Origin: Levilactobacillus suantsaii
GTDB taxonomy: Bacteria > Bacillota > Bacilli > Lactobacillales > Lactobacillaceae
Assembly (NCBI RefSeq): GCF_004115745.1
Contig: NZ_QXIL01000015.1
Span: 1 to 49,689 of the forward strand
DNA length: 49,689 bases
Reading direction: 5' to 3'
Notes under the pieces: generated by a model
Databases searched by the model: none
What the model saw: the letters and a program-made list of their open reading frames with translations, nothing else
What the model was told of the DNA's origin: nothing
Position numbers and translations under genes: made by a program
Shown here: positions 43,566 through 49,689 of the stretch, one piece after another
Layout: each line of letters starts with the position of its first letter
How positions within the stretch are numbered: the stretch's first letter is position 1

Positions 43566-45305
43566 TTATTTTGTGGCGTCAAATTGGTAACTGGAGCTGT
43601 AGAACGGTACCCGGTAAGCCCGGTAAGCGTATGCCTTGGAACTGGCATTCTTCATCGTGACGTTGAAGACTTGCTTGCCTGACTTGGTGACTTCGATGAC
43701 GTTACTTTCAGCACCTTTGTGCTTGTATCCAAAGTCGATTAAGACGTTGTTGTTTGGTTGCTTTTCAGCGTACCCGATAACGGACGTGAAGTTGTCCTTG
43801 CCCAGAGACTTCCCATAGGCCCAAGTTTGGTCGATGGTCATCTTCTTACTGTTAACGTGATACTCAACCGCTTGAGAGTATTTACCTGACGTCTTCTTGT
43901 TCCCGTTCGTAACATCGATATTGTTATCGTACAACATGATGTTTTCGCTGGAAGCCTTGGCGCCGTTACCGTTGTTCAACAGGTATAACCCGTGTTGACC
44001 ACCGGTGATGGTCGTCCCCTTAGTAGGCTTCAAGAGATATTGCCGGTAAGCCTTTGGCCAGCTCGACTTCTTCTTCCCACTGTAAATCCACTTGATGTGG
44101 TTGGTCTTGTAATCGAGCTTCATAATCATATCTTGATTCCGACTGGAGATAATGATACTCTTGTCATTCTTATCATAATCGACGGCGTTTTGGTGGAGCC
44201 AATCGACCTTACCATCGGATCCCTTCTTGTAAGAAGACCACATGGACTTCGGCAAGAGCTTCTTCATGTCGATGACCTTCACGATCTTCCCAGTCTTGTG
44301 GTTGACCTCAATCATAGTGTCTTCCTTGTACTTCGATCCGTCGGAGACCGTGGCTAAGAAGTTATGGTTGGGTAATTCAAGCAAGTCATGGTGAATAACC
44401 GTAGTTTCCTTTTTGGACTTAGCTGCTTTTTTACTGCCTTGTCCAGTTCCGGCATCGGTACTACTGGTTTTGCTAGAGAAACTGTATTCCTTGTAAACCC
44501 GACCTAAGTAGTCGGTTTCCAACAAGTCGTTGTAAACTTCGGACTTCACATTCTTTTTGGACAGAATCATGATGTGCCCATTTTGCCATTGTTCAATAGT
44601 GTGTTGGGAGTAATTCGTGTCGTACCACCGAACTTCACCGTCCGCATCGATAGCGAAAGGTTCCTTGGTGGTCCGATTCATGATCGTCAACTTGTTCTTC
44701 CCAATACTCATTTTATCCTTATCGTTCTTGGAGACCGTCAGCTTAGCGCTCTTGATGTACTTCGGAAGTTCACCGGTCTTCATGGATAACGTCTTGGTCT
44801 TAGTGTTGCCGTTCTTGTTGGTCATCGTAATCTTGACCTTGTTGGTGGTGTCCGCGTACAGGCCCACAACTGGGACTTGGTGACTCTTAGTGTAGCCACC
44901 CTTAACCGTGTTGGTGATTGATGTGTGATCCGTCTTTCCTACTACTGTATAGGAAACCTTCTCAGCGTCATCCGTACTGAACGTCACTAACGCCGAAAGG
45001 GGTGACGTTCCGTAAGGATTAACTTTGACGTAGGGGTCGTCCAACGTGTATTTCGAATTTTGGGCCGCCGCCTTATAGGTCGCGGTTGCCTTCTTCTGTT
45101 TGTCCTGTCGCGTCGTCAGAACCTTAACGTCCAGGTTCTTTTTGATTTGAGCCGTACTTAACGCTACCTTGTTGTCCTTGATACCGTAAGACTTATCCGC
45201 CTCTGAACTGTTGGCAGAGCAGCCTGCTAAGCCGACCGTGACTAGGGCGAGGGAAGCAATGACGAGCCGCCGCCAACGCCGATGAGTTGTTTGCAAGAAA
45301 TCCAT
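43566..45305 (-). CDS. Aryl-sulfate sulfotransferase, lipoprotein
   Basis: A 579-residue surface lipoprotein: signal and lipobox LVTVGLAGCS near residue 29, an N-terminal beta-rich domain (about 60-165), and an ASST beta-propeller. Family catalytic residues appear as His in VIHHDLL, His in DWLHQNAVDYD, Arg in IISSRNQD and His in ITGGQHGLYLL. ASST moves sulfate from one phenolic sulfate ester to another phenol without PAPS. A Ser/Lys-rich insertion lies near residues 280-300. The ATG at 45305 directly abuts the AAGGAG site; the TTG at 45296 is spaced better and may be the real start. A terminator-like hairpin lies in its leader. Confidence 0.88.
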   Translation of the reverse strand: MDFLQTTHRRWRRLVIASLALVTVGLAGCSANSSEADKSYGIKDNKVALSTAQIKKNLDVKVLTTRQDKQKKATATYKAAAQNSKYTLDDPYVKVNPYGTSPLSALVTFSTDDAEKVSYTVVGKTDHTSITNTVKGGYTKSHQVPVVGLYADTTNKVKITMTNKNGNTKTKTLSMKTGELPKYIKSAKLTVSKNDKDKMSIGKNKLTIMNRTTKEPFAIDADGEVRWYDTNYSQHTIEQWQNGHIMILSKKNVKSEVYNDLLETDYLGRVYKEYSFSSKTSSTDAGTGQGSKKAAKSKKETTVIHHDLLELPNHNFLATVSDGSKYKEDTMIEVNHKTGKIVKVIDMKKLLPKSMWSSYKKGSDGKVDWLHQNAVDYDKNDKSIIISSRNQDMIMKLDYKTNHIKWIYSGKKKSSWPKAYRQYLLKPTKGTTITGGQHGLYLLNNGNGAKASSENIMLYDNNIDVTNGNKKTSGKYSQAVEYHVNSKKMTIDQTWAYGKSLGKDNFTSVIGYAEKQPNNNVLIDFGYKHKGAESNVIEVTKSGKQVFNVTMKNASSKAYAYRAYRVPFYSSSYQFDATK

Positions 45306-45329
45306 CTCCTTAATAAATTTGAGTCAAAA

Positions 45330-45363
45330 AAAGGGGTATTGCGGCCTTCGCCGCACTCCCCCC
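45330..45363 (-). promoter_or_regulatory. Terminator-like hairpin in the sulfotransferase leader
   Basis: On the minus strand GGGG..TGCGGC-GAAG-GCCGCA..CCCC is followed by seven T's, about 20 bases before the ribosome site. No gene upstream on this strand needs a terminator, so attenuation of the sulfotransferase is the likely role. Confidence 0.55.
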
Positions 45364-45630
45364 AGAATCCGTAACACATATAATATACCATGCCTATAAA
45401 TCAGAGCGATTACAAAAGCTCGACATTTTTGGGGAGAAAGTGTGATGAAGTTATGAAGTTTGGCAGGAAAACTTAGCAACACCGGCTAAACACTTGACTT
45501 TTTGGTAACGCTTTCTAAGAAATTCATATTTGACGCTTAGAGGATCGTTAAGACGGCGCCGGAGACTGGTGCTATAACGAAACCATGTTGTTTGATTTTC
45601 AGCAACGAGTTTAGAAAAAGAGGTGAGTGG

Positions 45631-46851
45631 GTGACCTCCACAAAGAAACGCCCCTACCTATATGAAGTGGACTTGATGCGAGTTATCTTCATCCGTGGGG
45701 TGCTATTGAACCACACCACGACCGCCTTCACGCAACGTTTGGCGGCCACGAGTAATAGTCACTTGTTTCTGGAAATGACCCATCTGATGCTTCATTTTAC
45801 CCGGATGGGTTTCATGTTCATGACCGGTTTGGTACTGGTCTTGAATTACTACCATCGTGATCAACACTGGTTGTACTTCTGGCAGAAGCGCTATATCAGT
45901 GTCGGTATTCCTTACGTCGGGTGGAACGCCATCATTATGTTGGTGGCGACCCTGGGCGCTGGGGGGATTATCAATTGGCCGGCTTACTGGTCGCATCTCG
46001 GTAATGCCATTCAGTATGGGAATCGCTACTATATGTACTATATCTTAGTGACTTTCCAGCTGTACTTGATTTTCCCGTTATTGATTGCCCTGTTTAAATG
46101 TTTTCCGGACGGGCACAAGGTCATCATGGGGGTCAGTATTGCCCTCCAGTTCTTCCTGTTGATCTACTTGAAGTACTGGTTGCCATCGGTTGATCGGACC
46201 CAGTGGTGGTATTTGTTCCGTTACTACGGCAACAACGTCTTGGTTTACCAGGTCTACTTCTTGGCGGGGGCTTTCGTGGCCATTCACTACCACGAAGTCG
46301 ATAACTGGATTAAAGCGCACGCTAAGTTGATTGGGCGCTTTACCGGGCTTCTCGCGTTGGGGACCATCGCCCTGTACTTTGGCGACCAAAAGATTTTGCA
46401 CCTCAGCATGGCTGCCACGCATTCGGTGCACCAACCTTACATTATGGTTTACGACCTCTTTATGATCGCCTTCGTCTTCTGGATCGGTCGGCGGTACGCC
46501 TATGCCCGTGAGCATGGCTTGCCGGCCGGTTTGGACCGGGGCATTAGGTCCTTAGCCAAAGTGTCCTTTGGGTTGTATCTGGTCCAAAGCTTGCCCTTGT
46601 TCGTCCTTGACGCCGTGCTCCCATTGATTCATCTGCCAGCCTGGCTCTTATTGATTCTGTTACCTGTGGGTTATGCCTGGGTATTAGGCGGCTCATTTGC
46701 TATTTCTTGGTTCTGTTACCGGGTCCCACCATTTGGCGCCTTAATTGATCGGCCACAATGGCACCCGTTGAAAGGAGTTTATGCTTATGTCCAAAATCAC
46801 ACTAAGCCTCACGCAGCAATTGCAGCGAATGACAAATCAGAAAACCATTAA
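45631..46851 (+). CDS. Membrane acyltransferase, acyltransferase-3 family
   Basis: A 406-residue membrane protein with about ten helices. It opens with RPYLYEVDLMRVIFIRGVLLNHTT, the family's N-terminal pattern in which a conserved Arg and His act on the acyl donor. Such enzymes O-acetylate wall polymers or exopolysaccharides. GTG 45631 is preferred to the frame's upstream TTG at 45592 because GAGGTG lies just before it. The end overlaps the AMP-forming ligase gene by 65 bases and carries its ribosome site. Confidence 0.85.
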   Translation: MTSTKKRPYLYEVDLMRVIFIRGVLLNHTTTAFTQRLAATSNSHLFLEMTHLMLHFTRMGFMFMTGLVLVLNYYHRDQHWLYFWQKRYISVGIPYVGWNAIIMLVATLGAGGIINWPAYWSHLGNAIQYGNRYYMYYILVTFQLYLIFPLLIALFKCFPDGHKVIMGVSIALQFFLLIYLKYWLPSVDRTQWWYLFRYYGNNVLVYQVYFLAGAFVAIHYHEVDNWIKAHAKLIGRFTGLLALGTIALYFGDQKILHLSMAATHSVHQPYIMVYDLFMIAFVFWIGRRYAYAREHGLPAGLDRGIRSLAKVSFGLYLVQSLPLFVLDAVLPLIHLPAWLLLILLPVGYAWVLGGSFAISWFCYRVPPFGALIDRPQWHPLKGVYAYVQNHTKPHAAIAANDKSENH

Positions 46852-48295
46852 AGATACCACGCAAGATCGTTGGTTTACCGGCGGCGAACTAGCCGCCGAC
46901 GTGGATCAGTTGACTGACCATTTCCGGAGTCTCAATGTCGGATCCGGTGACGTGGTTCTGGTCTGCTTACCCAACACCGCACTTTACCCCGTTTTGACCC
47001 AGGCTATCTGGGAAGTCGGCGCAATCATGCATCCCATCGCCGCTAAGACGCCAGCTGCCGAATTACAAGCGGCACTAGCCGAACACGATTACGCTGCCAG
47101 TGTTGTGACCCCAACTTTAGTTGACGCGGTCATGACTGACCGGAACACCACGGTGGCAGCATTACAACTCAATACTGCGCCCCATCTAAGTCTGATTCGG
47201 GACCTTGATGTGACTGGGCATGCCGCCGCGACCCCAACCGAAAAGGACCTGGCGTTGATTCTCAACACGTCGGGGACGACCGGGAAGCCTAAGCGGGTCG
47301 GTTTGACCCATGAGCTTTTGCGCAACGGGGCGCAACACGATATTGACAGTCACCGGTTGACGGAACGGGACACGACAATGATTGTGATGCCGCTATTCCA
47401 CATCAACGCGCAAGTGGTCTCGGTCCTTTCGACCCGCTTGTCTGGTGGGAAAATCGTCATCACACCGAAGTTCTCGGCGCACCGGTTCTGGCCGCAAATT
47501 CAGGAGAACAACGTGACTTGGGTCTCCGCTGTGCCAACGATCATCAACATTCTATTGTTGAACACGGCGGCCCGGGAGAGCTACACGGGTAAGACCCATT
47601 TGCGGTTCGTTCGTTGCTCATCGTTCTCCTTACCCCTCGACAAATTAACGCAGTTTGAAAAAACGTATCACACCCGTATCCTTGAAGGCTATGGGATGAC
47701 GGAAACCGCTAGCCAATGCACATTGAATCCGTTTGATGCACCGAAAGTTGGTTCCGTGGGCAAACCCGTGGGGACCGACGTTGGAATCTTAGTGGATGGC
47801 AACGTGAGCCACGCTGCCCGGGTCAGCGGCGAAATCGCCGTTCGTGGAGACCACGTGATTCAGTCTTACCTGGATCCACATCCCGATGCCTTTTACAAGG
47901 GCTGGTTCTTGACCGGTGATTTAGGGTACTTCGATGAAGACGGGTACTTATTTATTAATGGCCGGAAAAAGGATATTATTAGTGTAGGTGGTGAAAAGGT
48001 CGCCCCGGCTCACGTGGAAAATGTATTGAGTCAGTTACCATTCGTTAAGGAAGTCACGGTAATTGGCACACCGGACGACCTCTATGGTTAAGCGGTGACC
48101 GCGGTAGTCATCAGTCAACCTGGTGACCAGACGGAACAACAACAGGCCATTTTGGACCAAGCTAAGCAGACCTTAGCCCCATATGAGCAGCCTAAGCGGG
48201 TCTTGTTCGTCCGTGATTACCCACGCAACGCCACCGGTAAAGTCGTCCGGCCCCAGTTACGACAACAAGTGGTTGCCCAGGGGAACGCCGGCTAA
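46787..48295 (+). pseudogene. AMP-forming acyl-CoA synthetase, oxalate-CoA ligase-like, ochre stop
   Basis: An ANL-superfamily enzyme that adenylates a carboxylic acid and joins it to CoA. Motifs: ILNTSGTTGKPKRVGLTH, MPLFHINAQVVSVL with TWVSAVPTIINIL (closest in my reading to oxalate-CoA ligases), GYGMTETASQ, GWFLTGDLG and GRKKDIISVGGEKV. A TAA at 48089-48091 follows PDDLYG. The same frame resumes with AVTAVVISQPGD and contains the catalytic lysine motif NATGKVVRPQL before TAA at 48293. The expected residue at the stop is Glu (GAA to TAA). Truncated, it lacks the thioester-step lysine. ATG 46787 fits the AAAGGAG site. Glycerate kinase follows after 23 bases. Confidence 0.85.
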
Positions 48296-48318
48296 TCTGA
48301 TTAAAGGATTGTGACGAT

Positions 48319-49458
48319 ATGACGCGAGTAGTAATTGCGGCGGATTCATTCAAGGGTAGTGCAACGGCCAATGAGGTCAATGCTTATTTAGCCGCGGGCG
48401 TGACCCGGGTCGCTCCGGGAACGACCGTGGAAAAAGCGGTGATTGCCGATGGCGGTGCGGGCACCGTGAAAACGGTGATCAATGCCGTGGGAGGCCAGTT
48501 CAAGACGACCCAAGTCTTGGGCCCGTTAGGCCAACCCGTTGAGGCTCAGTGGGGGCTATTAGATGCTCACACGGCCATCATCGAAGTATCGGCGGCCGTG
48601 GGCTTGACATTGGCCCAACCTAATCTGGCCCCGGTCTCCTCGAGTACCTTCGGGGTGGGCCAATTGATTAGTGCCGCTCTGGACCAGGGTGCGACCACGA
48701 TCTACGTGGGTTTAGGTGACAGTGCGACTACCGATGGTGGTGCGGGGATGATGGCGGCCTTAGGGGCCGGCATCATCGACAGTAACCAACAGAAGCTCGA
48801 CCTGGGTGGCGGGAGTTTGATGCGCCTGGGGCACGTCAGCTTCTTGGGACTTGACCCGCGGTTGAAACAGACCACTTTGATTGGGTTGACCGACGTGACG
48901 AACCCGTTGACCGGACCGGAAGGCGCCGCCGCGGTGTTTGGCCCACAAAAGGGCGCTGAACACGAAATGGTGGCTCGCTTGAATCAAGGTCTGGCGCGCT
49001 TGCGCACCTTCGTCCCGATTCCAAATGCCTTAGCACTCAGTCGTACGCCGGGGGCTGGCGCAGCCGGTGGGACCGGCTTTGGTCTCCTGGCTCTGGGCGG
49101 TCAGTTACAATCTGGGGCCCAAGCGGTCCAGCAACTAACCCACATGGCGCAGCGGATAAACGGTGCCGACCTGGTGATTACCGGCGAAGGCCGGGTCGAC
49201 GGACAATCCTTGCGGGGCAAGGCCCCGATTGCGGTAGTTCAACTGGCGCGAACTCAAAACGTTCCGACCGCCTTAGTAGCCGGTAGTGTCCTGGGTGATG
49301 TCGCTGCGATTCATGCCGCTGGCGTGGATGACGTGGTGGTGTCCACCCCGGCGGATATGCCGGTGGCCGACGCCATGCGCCAGACGCCAGCCCTCCTGAC
49401 GTCGGCGGGAGCTAAAGCCATGTTGACGTACTTGGCTAGTCGTGATGATGCAAAATAA
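48319..49458 (+). CDS. Glycerate kinase, type I
   Basis: Phosphorylates D-glycerate to a phosphoglycerate that enters glycolysis. The 379-residue protein has the family pattern VIAADSFKGSATANEV, IIEVSAAVGL, GLGDSATTDGGAGM and GADLVITGEGRVDGQSL. The normally invariant DGGEGT motif reads DGGAGT (Ala for Glu, codon GCG), which may matter for activity. An AAAGGA site precedes the ATG. It probably shares a transcript with the oxalate-CoA-ligase-like gene, suggesting a short C2/C3 acid route. Confidence 0.92.
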   Translation: MTRVVIAADSFKGSATANEVNAYLAAGVTRVAPGTTVEKAVIADGGAGTVKTVINAVGGQFKTTQVLGPLGQPVEAQWGLLDAHTAIIEVSAAVGLTLAQPNLAPVSSSTFGVGQLISAALDQGATTIYVGLGDSATTDGGAGMMAALGAGIIDSNQQKLDLGGGSLMRLGHVSFLGLDPRLKQTTLIGLTDVTNPLTGPEGAAAVFGPQKGAEHEMVARLNQGLARLRTFVPIPNALALSRTPGAGAAGGTGFGLLALGGQLQSGAQAVQQLTHMAQRINGADLVITGEGRVDGQSLRGKAPIAVVQLARTQNVPTALVAGSVLGDVAAIHAAGVDDVVVSTPADMPVADAMRQTPALLTSAGAKAMLTYLASRDDAK

Positions 49459-49530
49459 AGTAAGAACCAAGTGACTTGTTACCGCGAGTAATGCTTGATT
49501 TAGTTGTAGTGGGTAGCAAGCCATAAAACG

Positions 49531-49577
49531 AAAAAATAACCCGGGAAATGTGGACACATTTCCCGGGTTATTTTTAT
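49531..49577 (+). terminator. Terminator after glycerate kinase
   Basis: AAATAACCCGGGAAATGTG pairs exactly with the complement beyond a three-base loop, then T's; it also faces the transposase on the other strand. Confidence 0.9.
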
Positions 49578-49588
49578 CCGACGAATTG

Positions 49589-49689
49589 TCAAATCAAGTG
49601 TAACTTTTTACCGAAGAAAACTTCAGATGGTGTCTTCCAGCCTAAGACCTTACGGGGGCGATTATTTAAATTCCTGACAAACTTCGCGA
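49589..49689 (-). mobile_element. IS30-family transposase, C-terminal fragment
   Basis: Read on the minus strand from the window edge, the frame gives FVRNLNNRPRKVLGWKTPSEVFFGKKLHLI and stops at 49589-49591. LNNRPRKVLGWKTP is the conserved end of IS30-type integrase-core transposases. The rest of the element lies beyond the window, so completeness and its outer terminal repeat cannot be judged. Confidence 0.88.

Noticed and set aside
1-49689. CRISPR array or rRNA operon
   Set aside because: No regularly spaced direct repeats and no rRNA-like conserved blocks were seen; the only RNA gene with a cloverleaf is tRNA-Gln.

Overview
The window is chromosomal DNA from a heterofermentative-type lactic acid bacterium of the family Lactobacillaceae. 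Supporting signs are the heterodimeric LacL/LacM beta-galactosidase, a citrate lyase cluster, T-box leaders, an FMN riboswitch, a PyrR attenuator, and lactobacillus-style secreted proteins. The core genes are GC-rich, which would suit a high-GC Levilactobacillus-like species, but the genus is an inference and is not shown by the sequence.

Layout. 1-3.7 kb: the end of an FtsX-type ABC permease, an aldo/keto reductase, methionine aminopeptidase, and a small frameshifted membrane-protein gene. 3.8-7.4 kb: an FMN riboswitch and the complete riboflavin operon ribD-ribE-ribBA-ribH, followed by an arsenate-reductase-type phosphatase. 7.9-12.2 kb: a lower-GC island (HxlR regulator, OpuC-type osmoprotectant transporter, quinone oxidoreductase) bracketed by near-identical copies of a terminator sequence. 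12.2-13.0 kb: glutamate racemase. 13.0-16.9 kb: a second low-GC accessory zone with small membrane proteins, a decayed secreted-peptide gene, a MerR/SDR pair and two families of dispersed repeats. 16.9-24.6 kb: BrnQ with a T-box, a secreted protein, a PyrR-controlled pyrFE operon, a peptide-binding protein with a T-box, and a secreted amidase. 24.7-29.7 kb: a PhnDCEE-type transporter operon ending in a cytoplasmic 5'-nucleotidase/cyclic phosphodiesterase. 30-36 kb: an ASCH-like protein, an NADH oxidase/peroxidase-family flavoprotein, glycerol facilitator, and lacLM. 36-40.9 kb: a LysR regulator divergent from citDEFC. 41-43.2 kb: a LacI regulator and a MarR/YczE-like pair. 43.3-49.5 kb: tRNA-Gln, a lipoprotein aryl-sulfate sulfotransferase, a membrane acyltransferase, an oxalate-CoA-ligase-like AMP-forming enzyme and glycerate kinase. 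The window ends inside an IS30-family transposase.

How the parts work together. Nutrient-sensing RNA leaders dominate regulation: FMN for riboflavin synthesis, two T-boxes for an amino-acid transporter and a peptide-binding protein, and PyrR for pyrimidines. Two 16-bp sites matching the ParB target parS (one exact, one with a single mismatch) suggest that the window lies in the origin-proximal part of the chromosome.

The most unusual property is the density of interrupted genes. At least ten open reading frames carry a frameshift, nonsense codon or lost key residue: the small gene at 3413, ribD's start, ribBA's tail, opuCA/opuCB, the secreted-peptide gene, merR, phnE2, citF, citC, the yczE-like gene and the AMP-forming ligase. 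Several changes sit in homopolymer runs, so either real decay, phase-variable tracts or sequencing error could be responsible. Reads would decide this. I found no CRISPR array, prophage module or complete insertion sequence.
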